A DNA stretch of 63,577 nucleotides from Acidimicrobiia bacterium (GTDB lineage Bacteria > Actinomycetota > Acidimicrobiia > Acidimicrobiales > CATQHL01), in assembly GCA_009835395.1 (NCBI GenBank), contig VXXM01000042.1, forward strand, positions 1,333 to 64,909. Direction: 5' to 3'. Made by a program: the position numbers and the translations under genes. The notes under the pieces are model-generated. The model did no database searches and had not been told where the DNA came from. It saw nothing but the letters and a program-made list of their open reading frames with translations. Below, one piece after another: positions 48,368 to 58,922 of this stretch; position 1 is the first letter of the stretch, and every line of letters begins with the position of its first letter.

Positions 48368-50575
48368 ATGACCTGCGGCGCCTGCGCATCCCGGATCGAG
48401 AGCGAACTGCACGCAACCGAGGGCGTGTCCGCCGCCCACGTCAACTTCGCAGCCAACCGTGCCAGCGTGACCTACGACCCCGACCTGCTGAGCGAACGCG
48501 ACCTGCTGAACCGCATCGACGGTCTCGGGTACCGGGCTTTGCCGGGAGAACTGCACCTCGACGGCGAGGAGCCCCGCTGGACGTCCGGCAAGGCGCTCGT
48601 GATCACGCTGGCATTGGCAGCGGCATCGATGGTGATCTCGTCGATTGCGGCGCTGCGGTTCGCCGGCTGGGAGTGGCTCGTCCTGGGACTCACCATGCCG
48701 GTCGTACTGATCAGCGGCATGGTGTTTCACGGGCCCGGCTGGCGGGCCGTTCGGCGGGGGCACGCGACGATGGACACGCTGGTGTCGCTCGGGTCGCTCG
48801 TGGCCTGGGGATGGTCGGCGGTCGTGACCATCGGAGGTCTCGACGGGCACATCTACTTCGACACCGCTGCGGTGATCGTGGCGGTCGTACTGCTGGGCCG
48901 GCACCTCGAGACGCGGGCCCGGCGGCGGGCCGGCGACGCCATCGGTGCGCTCGTGGGCCTGGGGGCAGGCTCCGTGCGCCTCCCCGACGGAAGCGACATA
49001 CCGCCGTCGCAGTTGGCGGTCGGCATGACGTTCCTGGTCCGGCCCGGGGAGCGGATCGCCGCCGACGGTGTCGTGACCGAGGGACACTCGGCGGTCGACA
49101 CGTCGATCGTGACCGGCGAGCCCGTACCTGCTGAAGTCGCACCCGGCGACGAGGTGACCGGCGGCACGCTCAACACCTACGGATCTCTGGTGGTGGAGGC
49201 CCGCCGCGTGGGGGCGGACGGCACTTTGGCCCAGGTCGTACGGCTGGTGAGCGAAGCACTGTCGCGCAAGGCGCCGATCCAGCGGCTGGCCGACCGGATC
49301 TCGGCGGTCTTCGTGCCCGCCGTCGTCGTGGTGGCCGTCACCACCCTGGTGGTTTGGCTGGTCCTGGAGTCCGCGAGCGCCGCCATCAGCCCCGCCGTGG
49401 CGGTGCTGATCGTGGCCTGCCCGTGCGCCCTGGGCCTCGCCACACCGGCGGCGTTCATGGCTGGGAGCGGCCGAGGCGCCCGCATGGGCGTGATCATCAG
49501 AGGCCCCGACGCCCTCGAGGCGGCACGCCGAGTCGACGTTGTGGCGTTGGACAAGACCGGCACGGTCACCGAAGGACATCTCGAGGTCGTCGCCGTCGAA
49601 GTGGTCGACGGAACCGATGCCGACTCGTTGCTGGCATCGGCGGCGGCCCTGGAGGCCCGCTCGGAGCACCCGGTGGCGGCAGCGATCGTGCGCGCCGCGC
49701 GCAGCGGATCCGTCGATGGTGTCGATGGTGCCGAGAGCGCCAGTACGAATTTCCCCGACGGGGAACTCGCCGTCGCAGACTTTCGCAACCTGCCGGGATT
49801 CGGCGTCGAAGGACGGCTCGTGAGGGCCGGCGCGGTCGCCGGGTCGGCTTCGGGCCGGCCCGGATCGGGCACCGCCCGCACGGACGAGGCCACAATCATC
49901 GTGGGGCGAGCGGAACTCTTCGAGCGCGTACCGGCGGCGCTGGAGGACGCCGCGGCCGATCACGCCGCAGCGGGGCGCACGCTCGTGTTCGTCGGCGGCA
50001 ACGAGTCCGCATGGGGGTTCCTGGCGCTGGCTGATCGCGTCAAGCCCTCGAGCGCCGCGGCGGTGGCCGACTGGAAACGCGCCGGCATCGAGGTCGTGAT
50101 CCTGAGCGGCGACAACAGTGCGGCCGCCGAGCAGGTCGGCCGGCAGGTGGAAGCTGATCGCGTGTTCGCTGGGTTGACGCCCGCCGGCAAGGTCACCGAG
50201 ATCGAGCGCCTGCAGGCTGCCGGGCGGCGGGTGGCGATGGTCGGCGACGGTGTGAACGACGCCCCCGCCCTGGCCGCTGCCGAGGTGGGAGTGGCGATCG
50301 GCACCGGCGCCGACGTGGCCGCCGAGGCCTCGGATCTCACCCTCGTGGGCGACGACCTCCGGCTGGCGGTGGATGCTCTGAGCCTCGCCCGGCGCACGCT
50401 CGGAACCATCCGGGGCAACCTGTTCTGGGCGTTCGTCTACAACACGGCCGCCATCCCGCTGGCAGCGGTCGGACTGTTGCGTCCCGAGATAGCCGCCGCG
50501 GCCATGGGGCTATCCTCGCTCTTCGTGCTCGGGAACTCGCTCCGCCTCAACCGCTTCGCCCCTCTGCGCGCGTGA
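48368..50575 (+). CDS. copA: Copper-translocating P-type ATPase (P1B-1)
   Basis: This exporter of Cu(I) or Ag(I) has an N-terminal metal-binding motif MTCGACASR (Cys3, Cys6), CPC (351-353) in the sixth helix, phosphorylated Asp395 in DKTGT, HP in EHPVAAAI, and GDGVNDAPAL. The later YN (FVYNTAAI) and MxxSS (MGLSSLF) signatures of the P1B-1 class are also visible. From the ATG at 48368 the product is 735 residues but lacks the first beta strand of the HMA domain. That strand is encoded in frame just before it (LSRLDATVSG) without any ATG, GTG or TTG. A CTG at 48284, 7 bp after GAGAGG, is a candidate true start. The stop overlaps the MaoC-like gene. Confidence 0.92.
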   Translation: MTCGACASRIESELHATEGVSAAHVNFAANRASVTYDPDLLSERDLLNRIDGLGYRALPGELHLDGEEPRWTSGKALVITLALAAASMVISSIAALRFAGWEWLVLGLTMPVVLISGMVFHGPGWRAVRRGHATMDTLVSLGSLVAWGWSAVVTIGGLDGHIYFDTAAVIVAVVLLGRHLETRARRRAGDAIGALVGLGAGSVRLPDGSDIPPSQLAVGMTFLVRPGERIAADGVVTEGHSAVDTSIVTGEPVPAEVAPGDEVTGGTLNTYGSLVVEARRVGADGTLAQVVRLVSEALSRKAPIQRLADRISAVFVPAVVVVAVTTLVVWLVLESASAAISPAVAVLIVACPCALGLATPAAFMAGSGRGARMGVIIRGPDALEAARRVDVVALDKTGTVTEGHLEVVAVEVVDGTDADSLLASAAALEARSEHPVAAAIVRAARSGSVDGVDGAESASTNFPDGELAVADFRNLPGFGVEGRLVRAGAVAGSASGRPGSGTARTDEATIIVGRAELFERVPAALEDAAADHAAAGRTLVFVGGNESAWGFLALADRVKPSSAAAVADWKRAGIEVVILSGDNSAAAEQVGRQVEADRVFAGLTPAGKVTEIERLQAAGRRVAMVGDGVNDAPALAAAEVGVAIGTGADVAAEASDLTLVGDDLRLAVDALSLARRTLGTIRGNLFWAFVYNTAAIPLAAVGLLRPEIAAAAMGLSSLFVLGNSLRLNRFAPLRA

Positions 50576-51597
50576 GCCCGGAAGATCTCGCACCGGCTGG
50601 TGGGCCGATTCCCCTCGACGGGCCGTACTACGACCTGCTGAGCCCGGGGATGGAACTCCCCCGCCAGCCGGGAGTCACCCTCGACGCCGGACTCTGCGCC
50701 GTCTACCAGGCTCTCGTGGGCGAGCGGCTGCCGCTGGTGCAGAACCGGCGGCTGTGCGCCGAGGTCACCGGCTCGACCGAGCCGCTGGTCAGCCCCGGTC
50801 TCATCATGGCGCTGTCGGTGGGGCACACCACGACGGTCAGCCGGCGCGTCGTCGCCAACCTCTTCTACCGCGATGTGCGCCTGCCGCGACCCGTGTACCA
50901 GGGGCAGACCATCGACACGACGGTCCGCGTGGTCGCCATGCGCGACGGTCGTCCCCGCCCCGACCGGCCGCCGCGTGGCATGGTGCTCGTGGCCTGCGAG
51001 AGCACCGCAGACGGCGTGCCTGCCGCCACCTACCAGCGCTGTCCCCTGCTTCCCACCAGGGGGAGCGAGCTGCCGGGGTTCTCCGACGACATCGGCAGCG
51101 GAGCCGCCACCGACGACCCGACCGGCGGGATCGACCTCGAGGCGTGCGCCGAGCTGGTGCCGGGTGGCTGGCGGCTCCACCTCCTGGGGCAACCGGACAG
51201 CTGGGAGGTCGGGACAACCGTGGCCGATCCGCTGCGGGACTACATCGACAACACGCCTGCACTGCTGCACCTCACCCACAACCTGGCATTCGTGCACCGC
51301 GACGCCGAAGTCTCGCCGTACGGGCGCCGCCTGGTGAACGGCCTCCAAGTGCTGGGTATGGCCCAGGCCTCGCTCAGCCGGGTGGTTCACGGCATGGCGA
51401 CGGTGGTCGCCTGGGGCTACTGCAACCACACCGGTCCGGCGTTCGAGGGCGATCTGCTTTCGTTCACCCACACGCTGCTCGGCGAGATCCGAGCCGGTCA
51501 GGGACGCCTCCGTGCCGTGCGGGTCCGGGTGACCGCCCACCGCGAAGACGGCCCCGCCGACATTCTGGACTGGACCCTCGCCGCCGTCACCCCCTGA
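50572..51597 (+). CDS. MaoC-like (double hotdog) dehydratase family protein
   Basis: This 341-residue protein has two hotdog modules. The first has LVSPGLIMALSVGHTTTVSRR after the HxGxD-like core of the family, and the second LHLTHNLAFVHRDAEVSPYG. This suits hydratases such as mesaconyl-CoA hydratase or related acyl-CoA dehydratases. The usual Asp-His hydratase signature is only partly seen, so catalytic status is uncertain. GTG 50572 overlaps the copA stop (GTGA). Such a coupling of a copper exporter with a MaoC-like enzyme has no obvious functional logic and may only reflect compact gene packing. Confidence 0.78.
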   Translation: MSPEDLAPAGGPIPLDGPYYDLLSPGMELPRQPGVTLDAGLCAVYQALVGERLPLVQNRRLCAEVTGSTEPLVSPGLIMALSVGHTTTVSRRVVANLFYRDVRLPRPVYQGQTIDTTVRVVAMRDGRPRPDRPPRGMVLVACESTADGVPAATYQRCPLLPTRGSELPGFSDDIGSGAATDDPTGGIDLEACAELVPGGWRLHLLGQPDSWEVGTTVADPLRDYIDNTPALLHLTHNLAFVHRDAEVSPYGRRLVNGLQVLGMAQASLSRVVHGMATVVAWGYCNHTGPAFEGDLLSFTHTLLGEIRAGQGRLRAVRVRVTAHREDGPADILDWTLAAVTP

Positions 51598-51623
51598 GAG
51601 AGCCCCTTCGGCGGTCGCGTCCG

Positions 51624-51660
51624 GTCAGCCGCCTGCAGTCAGGTCAGACAGGTCAGTCAG
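51624..51660. repeat. Short GTCAG repeats between convergent genes
   Basis: GTCAG occurs five times between 51624 and 51660 in loosely tandem form (CAGTCAGGTCAG, then CAGGTCAGTCAG). They span the gap after the MaoC-like gene and run into the stop of the molybdenum large-subunit gene. Most simply slippage-derived; no function evident. Confidence 0.45.
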
Positions 51661-53798
51661 GTCCTGAGCAGAGACCGGACCAACTCCGGCGTGGCCGGCA
51701 GTGCGGTGACCGCTCCCGGGCGACCGATGGCGTCGTCGATGGCCGCGGCGATGGCCGCGCCGCAGGCGGTCGTGCCCCCCTCGCCGGCGCCCTTGAGCCC
51801 GAGAGGGTTGAGGGGGCTGGGCGCGTCCTCGCTCAGCAGCACCTCCACGGGCGGCTGCTCGGCAACCGTGGGCATGAGGTAGTCCATGAACGACGTGGCG
51901 AGCGGTTGGCCGTCGGGGTCGTAGGCGAACAACTCCAGCAGCGCCCCGCCGATGCCCTGGGCGACGCCGCCGATGATCTGACCCTCGACGAGCATCGGGT
52001 TCACGGCCCGACCGACGTCATAGGCCACGATGTAACGCTCCACGGTCACCCCGCCGGTCCCCTCGTCGACACGCACCACCGCGGCGTGGGCGCCATAGGG
52101 ATAGGTCATGTGGTCGGTGTGGAACGTGGCCTCGGCCGCCTCCCCCGTCGCTGCGAGTTCGTTGGCGGCCATGTAGACGGCCACGCCGGTCATGACCGTC
52201 ACCCGGCTGGCGAACGCGCCCATGCCACGGCCGATCATGTCGGTCTGACCGTGGCGCACCGATACGTCCGCGTAGTCGACGCCCAGGACGTCGGCGCAGA
52301 TCTGGGCGATGACGGTCTCCATCCCCTGACCCACCGATGCCGCCCCCGTCACCACCTCCACGCCTCCGTCGTCGAGGCGCCGCACGCGCACGTCGTCGAA
52401 CGGCCCCAGTCCGGACTTCTCCACGAACATCCCGACGCCGACCCCGACCATCTCGCCTGCCCGGCGCCGCTGCGCCAGCGACTCCCGCAGCGACTCGTAG
52501 CCGACATGGGTCAGCAGCCGCTCCAGCAAACGGTGGTAGTCACCGGAGTCGTACACCAGGGGGGTGCCGAGCGTGCTGACACCGCGGTCGAAGGGCATCG
52601 CCTCGGCGGGAATCAGGTTGCGCCGGCGCACCTCGACCGGATCGAGGGAGTACTCGGTCGCCACCCGGTCCAGGAGGCGCTCGCGCACGAAGGTGCTCTC
52701 GAAGCGGCCGGGTGCCCGGTAGGTGCCGGCGGGCGTCTTGTTCGTGAGCCGGATGTGGCCACGGACCCGGTAGGAGGGCACCAGGTACGGGCCCGGCAGG
52801 AGCGCCACCGACAGGTTCGGCACGGTGGCCCCGTGCGTGCGCACGTAGCCCCCCTGGTCGTGGAAGAAGTCCGCGTCGATGGCCTGCACCACACCGTCGG
52901 CGTCGATGGCCGCCCGCACCTGGTAGGCCTGATCACGCGAGTGGTTGGCCGCCACCAGGTGCTCCCTGCGGTCCTCCACCCATTTCACGGGACGGCCGAG
53001 CTTCAGCGCGGCGTAGGTCACGAGCAGGTCCTCGGGGTACAGCTCGCCGCGGATGCCGAACCCCCCGCCGACGTGTCCCTCCCTGCCGACGACCTGACCG
53101 GGCGCCAGGCCCAGCATGGCGGCGATGGTGGCGCAGTTGTAGTGCGGCACCTTGGCGATGCCGTGCAACTCCACACGGTCCCCCTCCGGACCATCCCCGT
53201 CCACCGGGCGCGCCAGCAGCCCGCGGGTCTCCAGGGGGATCCCGCTGTGACGGCCGACCGTCGCCCGGAGCTCCACGATCCGGTGCGCTCCGGCGAAGGC
53301 GGCCTCCACATCGCCGTGCTCGTGCTCCAGAGTCAGAGGAGCGACGGCCTCCGGCGAGGTGGCCTCCAGCACCGGCTCGAGCGGTTCGATGTCCACGAAG
53401 GCCAGCTCGGCGGCATCCTCGGCGAGGTACGGGTCCTCGGCGATCACGACAGCCACCGGGTCGCCCACGTAGCGCACACGCTCGCCGGCGAGGATCCGCT
53501 GGCAGTGGGGGCGCAGTTCGTCGAGGCCGGTCATGCGGAACTCGATGGCCGGCACGTGCGCCACCTCATCGGCAGCCCAGGCCGCCACCACGCCCTCGGC
53601 CGCCAGCACGTCGTCGAGGTCGACACCGCGCAGCACGCCGTGGGCGATGTCCGAGCGCACCACGCGGAGATGCAACTCGTCCTCGAAGCTGACGTCGCCG
53701 AGGAAACGCCCCTCACCGACCAGCAGCGGGCGGTCCTCGAGGCGCAGGACCGACTCGCCGATCAGCGGGCGGCCCCGCGAGTGGTCAGATTCTCCCAA
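51657..53798 (-). CDS. Molybdenum hydroxylase large subunit (CoxL/XdhB-like), copy 1
   Basis: This 713-residue Mo-cofactor catalytic subunit of the xanthine dehydrogenase superfamily has landmarks RYVGDPVAVVIAED near residue 110, GGGFGIRGELYPEDLL, the active-site loop AGTYRAPGRFES, VGQGMETVIAQICAD, and the late KGAGEGGT with the catalytic Glu. The loop TYRAPGR is not the AYRCSFR loop of true CO dehydrogenase, so the substrate is some other N-heterocycle or aldehyde. The start is a TTG at 53798, 3 bp after the FeS gene, which is rare. It is last in the M-L-S-L operon and has no partner S or M of its own. Confidence 0.9.
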   Translation of the reverse strand: MGESDHSRGRPLIGESVLRLEDRPLLVGEGRFLGDVSFEDELHLRVVRSDIAHGVLRGVDLDDVLAAEGVVAAWAADEVAHVPAIEFRMTGLDELRPHCQRILAGERVRYVGDPVAVVIAEDPYLAEDAAELAFVDIEPLEPVLEATSPEAVAPLTLEHEHGDVEAAFAGAHRIVELRATVGRHSGIPLETRGLLARPVDGDGPEGDRVELHGIAKVPHYNCATIAAMLGLAPGQVVGREGHVGGGFGIRGELYPEDLLVTYAALKLGRPVKWVEDRREHLVAANHSRDQAYQVRAAIDADGVVQAIDADFFHDQGGYVRTHGATVPNLSVALLPGPYLVPSYRVRGHIRLTNKTPAGTYRAPGRFESTFVRERLLDRVATEYSLDPVEVRRRNLIPAEAMPFDRGVSTLGTPLVYDSGDYHRLLERLLTHVGYESLRESLAQRRRAGEMVGVGVGMFVEKSGLGPFDDVRVRRLDDGGVEVVTGAASVGQGMETVIAQICADVLGVDYADVSVRHGQTDMIGRGMGAFASRVTVMTGVAVYMAANELAATGEAAEATFHTDHMTYPYGAHAAVVRVDEGTGGVTVERYIVAYDVGRAVNPMLVEGQIIGGVAQGIGGALLELFAYDPDGQPLATSFMDYLMPTVAEQPPVEVLLSEDAPSPLNPLGLKGAGEGGTTACGAAIAAAIDDAIGRPGAVTALPATPELVRSLLRT

Positions 53799-53801
53799 GG
53801 C

Positions 53802-54295
<494 letters not shown>

Positions 54296-54299
<4 letters not shown>

Positions 54300-56650
54300 C
54301 GGACTGGGGCCTCCTGAGTCGATCGGTCATTCTCGCCCGCCGGACTCCGACCGGCTGCGGCCCGCACCGCCGCCCGAACCCGTTCGGGCGTGGCGGGCAT
54401 CTCGTTCAGTTCCACGCCCAGATGGGCGAGGGCGTCGTTCACCGCGTTCAGGACGGCGGCGGGAGCCCCGATGGTGCCGCCCTCGCCGAGCCCCTTGGCG
54501 CCGGTGATGGTTGCGTCGCTCGCCGTCTCGAGGTGGAGGATCTCGATGTCGGGAATCTCGGCGACAGTGGGAGGCAGGTAGTCCATCAGAGAGGTCGTGA
54601 GAATGTTGCCGTCGTCGTCGTAGACGACCTCCTCCAGCAGGGCGTTGGCGATTCCCTGCGCCACGCCGCCGCGGATCTGCCCGTCGGCGATCATCGGGTT
54701 GATGAGCCGCCCGGCGTCCTCCACCACGACGAAGCGCCGCATCGACACGCCGCCGGTGTCGGGATCCACCTCCACCTCCGCCACGTGGCAGGCGTTGGAG
54801 AACGTGCCCGCCGGGTCATAACCGGCCTGTGCGGCGAGGCCGGGCATTGCACCGGCCGGCAGCCGCTGGGTGTGATGGTGGGCGATCCTCGCCAACTCGG
54901 CGATCTCGATGCCCACCGAGGTGCCGACGACCGTGGCGCGGCCGTCGGCCAGGACGATGTCGTCCGCCGCCGCCTCGAGCACCTCCGCGGCCAGCGAGCC
55001 GAGCTGGGTGGCCAGCTTCTGCGCCGCCAGATACGTCGCCCCGCCCGCCAGCACCATGGCGCGGCTGGCGAAGGACCCCCACCCGTAGGGCGTTCGGTCG
55101 GTGTCGCTTGCCACGACCCGCACCCGGCTCGGATCGGTGCCCAACTCGTCGGCGGTGATCTGCGACAGCGCGGTCTCCAGGCCCTGCCCGTGCGGCGAGG
55201 CACCGATGCGCAGCGTCACGTAGCCCGACGGGTCCATGGACAGTTCCACGTTCTCGAAGCCCGGCGTCACCCCCATCGCCCGGGCCGCAAACGCCGGCGT
55301 GCCGTAGCCGGTGCGCTCGCTGAAGGTGCAGATCCCGATCCCCGGCTGGGGTCCCCCTGCGGCGCGGGCGGCGTGCTGGCGGGCGCGGAACGCCCGCAGG
55401 TCGACGTGGCTGACCGCCAACTCCATGGCCTCGCGATAGGTGCCCTCGTCGTGTCGCAGGCCGGTCGGCGAGATGTGCGGGAAGTCGCTCTGCAGGTTCC
55501 GCCGGCGGATCTCCACCGGGTCGACGCCCAAGCGGGCCGCGGCGATGTCCATGAGCCGCTCCAGCGCCAGGGTGATCACCGGTCGTGACACGCCCCGGTA
55601 GGGGGACATGGGGCAGGTGTGTGAGGCCACGCCTCGTGAGCGCACGCCGTAGTGCTCCAGCGTGTAAGGGCCCGGTAGCTCCGCCAGAGCCATCAGCGGC
55701 TCGACACCCCAGGTGATGGGGTAGCACGGCCACGCCCCCACATTGGCCGCCACGTCGGCCTGCAACGCCTCGAGGTGGGCCTCTGCGTTGAACCCGGCCC
55801 GCAGCCGGTAGCGCTGCTCACGGCTGTGCCACGAAGCCATGAGATTCTCGCTGCGGTCCTCGATCCAGGCCACGGGGCGCCCCAGGCGACGCGACAGCCA
55901 GACCACGATGGCGTCCTCCCGGGCGAGCGGCAGCTTCTGGCCAAAGGCGCCGCCCACGTCCGGCGCCACGACCCGGAGGTCGGCCTCGGGCATGCCCAGC
56001 AGGTCACAGATGACGGTCCGGATCATGTGCGGCGCCTGGATCGAGGCGTGCAGCGTTGTGCGGCCACCGAACCTCTCTGTGACGGCATGCGAGCCGCGCG
56101 CCTCCAGGGGCAGCGCAGCCTGGCGCCCGGAGGTGATCTCCAGTTCGACGATGGTGTGAGCACGTTCGAGGGCCTCAGCCAGTTCGGGCGTGGCCATCTC
56201 GCCGGCCAGCATCACGTTGGACTCAGCCTCGTCGGGGTGAACCAGCGGGGCACCGGGAGCCAACGCGGCCTCGAGACCCACCGCCGCCGGCAGCGTCTCG
56301 ATGTCCAGTTCCACCTGTTCGGCCAGATCCTCGGCCTCCGCGGCGGTGGCGCCGACGACCACCGCAACCGGTTCACCCACGTACCGCACCCGCTCCCGGG
56401 CAAGCAACGGTTGGGCGAGCCGCACGTAGTCAGGACGGTGCAGCACGGCTTCGATGTTCCCGACTCCGTCGGCATCGAGGTCTGCGATCGTGTACGCCGG
56501 ACCGCGAACCGCCCGGATGAGGCCGCTCGCCACCGGGCTCCGGACGAACCGCACCGCGGCGGCCCCGCCGATGTCGCCGACGAACATGCCCGCGCCGCAC
56601 AGCAGGGTCGGATCCTCGACCCTGCGAATGGAGCGACCGACCCAGCTCAC
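54296..56650 (-). CDS. Molybdenum hydroxylase large subunit (CoxL-like), copy 2
   Basis: This 784-residue Mo-cofactor subunit starts [19 protein letters not shown]. It has [32 protein letters not shown] (Mo-site loop), [10 protein letters not shown] in place of the CO dehydrogenase AYRCSFR loop, [17 protein letters not shown] and the C-terminal KGLGEGGT with the catalytic Glu. It differs strongly from copy 1 in the active-site loop (PYRGVSR against TYRAPGR), so the two likely have different substrates. GTG 56650 has GGAGAGG 8 bp upstream. It is second in the operon after the FAD subunit gene. Confidence 0.9.
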
Positions 56651-56669
56651 CCCGCGGCCTCTCCGCCGA

Positions 56670-57569
56670 CTACCCGGACGCGCCGGCGCCCTGCGCCAGC
56701 GCCCGAGCCACCATGGCGCGCACCAGATCCCGCCGGTAGGCGGCGGAACCGTGCAGATCCCCCACCGGGTCCACCTCGCCGGCGGCCATCTCGGCTGCGG
56801 CGGCGTGCAGTTCGGCGCCGGGCGTCTCACCGACCAGCGTCGCCTCGGCGCCACCCAGGCGCACCGGCACGCCGGCCACCCCGCCGACGCCGACGCGGGC
56901 CTCGGCGATGGCACCCGTCGCCGGCTCCAGACGCACCGCGGTCATCGCCGCCACGACGGCGAAGTCGCCCGCCCGGCGGCTGAACTCGCAGAATCCGGCC
57001 CGCCAGTCGTCGCCGAGGATCGGGAGGCGGACCGCCACGAGCAACTCTTCGGGGGCCAGTGCCGTGGTGAACACGGTCTCGAAGAAGTCGGCGGCCGGGA
57101 TGGCCCGCTCGCCGCCACGGCGCAGCGCCACCATCTCGGCGTCGAGGGTGCGGGCCAGGATGCACCATTCCGCGGCGGGATCGGCGTGCGCGATCGAACC
57201 CCCGAACGTCCCCCGCACCCTGATCGGGAGGTGGCCGACGTAGCGGGCCACTGCCGGCAGCAGCGAGCCGAGGACCCCGCCGAGGGACTCGCTGCGGCCG
57301 TCCGGCTTGATCACCGCCGGCGCCTCCAGCCGGGCATGGATCACCCGTGCCCCCACCGTGAGGGTCCCGTTCGCCGCCGACATCCCGTCCAAGCCGCCCA
57401 CCCGGCCGATGTCCACGATCACCTCTGGGCGGGCCAGGCGGAAGTTCATCATCGGAACCAGGCTCTGACCGCCCGACAGCACCTTGGCCTCGTCGCCGAA
57501 GCGATCCAGCGCGTCCAGGGTGCCCTCCACGGTGTCGGGGGCGGTGTAGGCGAACCGTGCCGGCTTCAT
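56670..57569 (-). CDS. Molybdenum hydroxylase FAD-binding subunit (CoxM-like)
   Basis: This 299-residue FAD subunit passes electrons on to an acceptor such as a quinone or NAD. KPARFAYTAPDTVEGTLDAL at the start, VLSGGQSLVPMMNFRLARP for FAD binding, and RVRGTFGGSIAHADPAAEW are the family motifs, and the C-terminal domain (EARVGVGGVAGVPVRLGGAE) is complete. ATG 57569 was chosen; an upstream in-frame reading runs through a 15-bp tandem duplication and is unlikely to be coding. It begins the M-L-S-L operon. No accessory genes such as coxD or coxF are seen. Confidence 0.92.
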   Translation of the reverse strand: MKPARFAYTAPDTVEGTLDALDRFGDEAKVLSGGQSLVPMMNFRLARPEVIVDIGRVGGLDGMSAANGTLTVGARVIHARLEAPAVIKPDGRSESLGGVLGSLLPAVARYVGHLPIRVRGTFGGSIAHADPAAEWCILARTLDAEMVALRRGGERAIPAADFFETVFTTALAPEELLVAVRLPILGDDWRAGFCEFSRRAGDFAVVAAMTAVRLEPATGAIAEARVGVGGVAGVPVRLGGAEATLVGETPGAELHAAAAEMAAGEVDPVGDLHGSAAYRRDLVRAMVARALAQGAGASG

Positions 57570-57604
57570 CGCAGCCACCTCAGAGCGGGGTTCGAGCCCC
57601 GCCC

Positions 57605-57634
57605 CATCGTCGAGCACACCATCGTCGAGCACAC
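57605..57634. repeat. 15-bp tandem duplication before the FAD subunit gene
   Basis: CATCGTCGAGCACAC is present twice in direct contact (57605-57619 and 57620-57634) in the short gap upstream of the minus-strand FAD subunit gene. It has the same unit length as the duplication at 32637 but a different sequence. Slippage is the likely origin. Confidence 0.7.
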
Positions 57635-57660
57635 TGTCATCGGCACATCTCCCCGGTCCT

Positions 57661-58521
57661 CTACAGCTGCTCCGAGCCGAGAGTCACACCGTAGACGTCG
57701 GTCCGGCGGTCGGCGCGCGGCCGGATCAGCTCGCTGCGAACCTGCGCCCGGGCCGCATCGGCCAGCTCCACGCACGCCACCTGCAACTCGTCGCCATCGC
57801 GGGCGAGCGGGCCGGCAACCACCTGCCCGTACGGGTCCGCAAGAATCGACGACCCGAGGAAGTGCAGGTCGCCGAAGTCACCGGCCTGCGAGGCGCAGGC
57901 GATGAACACCTGTGAGAGGTTCGCCTGCAGCAGTGCGCCCTGGGCGTGGGGGATCAGTTCGCCGTCGTCGAGGCGGCGGTCGAACCCACCGATCCAGGCG
58001 GTCGGCACGCAGATCAGATCGGCGCCCGACAGCGCCAGAACTCGAACCACCTCGACGAACCGCAGGTCGTAGCAAACGCAGATGCCCAGACGCCCGAAAG
58101 GAGTCTCGAACGTCGGGAGCCCCAGGTCCCCGGGTGCGAAGCAGAGCTTCTCGCTGTCGAAGAGGTGCAGCTTGCGGTAGTGGCCGATCACACCGTCCCC
58201 GCTCACAGCCACCGCGCTGTTGTACAGGACCCCGCCGGCGGCTGAATCGGCCCGCTCGCAGAAGCCGCCGACGATCACACCGTCGTGCGCGGCGGCAACC
58301 GCGCACCATGCCTCGACGGTCGGTCCGTCAAGCGGCTCGGCCTCGCCCTCCAGTTCGGCCCGGTCCGCCGTGTACCACGGCACGCACAACTCCGGCAGCA
58401 CCACGATTCCGGCGCCGCGCTCGAAGAGCGCCACCGCCGCCTCGGCGCTACGCCGGCGGTTGGCCTGGGAATCCCCCGGCGGGGCGCCGATCTGCGCCAG
58501 ACCCACCCCGACGGCGTTCAC
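57661..58521 (-). CDS. Carbon-nitrogen hydrolase (nitrilase fold)
   Basis: This 286-residue amidase or nitrilase-like enzyme has Glu44 (VLPELCVP), Lys117 (YRKLHLFD) and Cys150 (CVCYDLRF), the complete triad. The CYDLRF form is typical of omega-amidases and N-carbamoyl or beta-ureido hydrolases, not nitrilases proper. GTG 58521 was chosen because family similarity begins there; a ribosome site is not clear, and translation may be coupled to the cupin gene whose stop is 25 bp before. It lies between two small cupin genes and the molybdenum hydroxylase operon, and may release ammonia from the same class of N-compound. Confidence 0.88.
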   Translation of the reverse strand: MNAVGVGLAQIGAPPGDSQANRRRSAEAAVALFERGAGIVVLPELCVPWYTADRAELEGEAEPLDGPTVEAWCAVAAAHDGVIVGGFCERADSAAGGVLYNSAVAVSGDGVIGHYRKLHLFDSEKLCFAPGDLGLPTFETPFGRLGICVCYDLRFVEVVRVLALSGADLICVPTAWIGGFDRRLDDGELIPHAQGALLQANLSQVFIACASQAGDFGDLHFLGSSILADPYGQVVAGPLARDGDELQVACVELADAARAQVRSELIRPRADRRTDVYGVTLGSEQL

Positions 58522-58546
58522 TGCACCGGTTCGGGACAGCCCCGGC

Positions 58547-58921
58547 TCACTCCACGCCGAGCAGCCGAAGCAGGTGGCGATCAGGCGGGCACGGGCCACC
58601 CACGCTGACGATGCGGCTGTCGCGGTCGGCGCAGACCGCGTGCTCCACGCCGGCGGGCACGTGCACCGCGTCGCCGGCCTCGAACTCGAGGCGCACACCG
58701 TTGGTGAGGTCCTGCACCGACCCCTTCCCCTCGATGATGAAGATGGTGTCCTCGGACTCCGAGTGGATGTGCGGGACGTTCTGCTCTCCCGGCTCGAGCA
58801 CGACGTAGTTCATGTTCGCCACCTCGGCTCCCACACCGGGCCAGACGATCAGCCGGGCATCGGAGGAGATGATCGGCATCATCAGATCGGGCTCGTCCCG
58901 ATGGAACACGCGCACTGCCAT
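58547..58921 (-). CDS. Small cupin-domain protein
   Basis: This 124-residue single cupin has motif 1 PHIHSESEDTIFIIEGKGSV with two His and a Glu as metal ligands, and motif 2 GDAVHVPAGVEHAV with the third His. Length and form suit a small metal-dependent isomerase, dioxygenase or decarboxylase. The ATG at 58921 sits immediately after the stop of the next upstream cupin gene (1-bp gap). It ends CPPDRHLLRLLGVE, a tail shared in part with that gene (GGPCPPD), so the two arose by tandem duplication. Confidence 0.85.
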   Translation of the reverse strand: MAVRVFHRDEPDLMMPIISSDARLIVWPGVGAEVANMNYVVLEPGEQNVPHIHSESEDTIFIIEGKGSVQDLTNGVRLEFEAGDAVHVPAGVEHAVCADRDSRIVSVGGPCPPDRHLLRLLGVE

Positions 58922-58922
58922 G

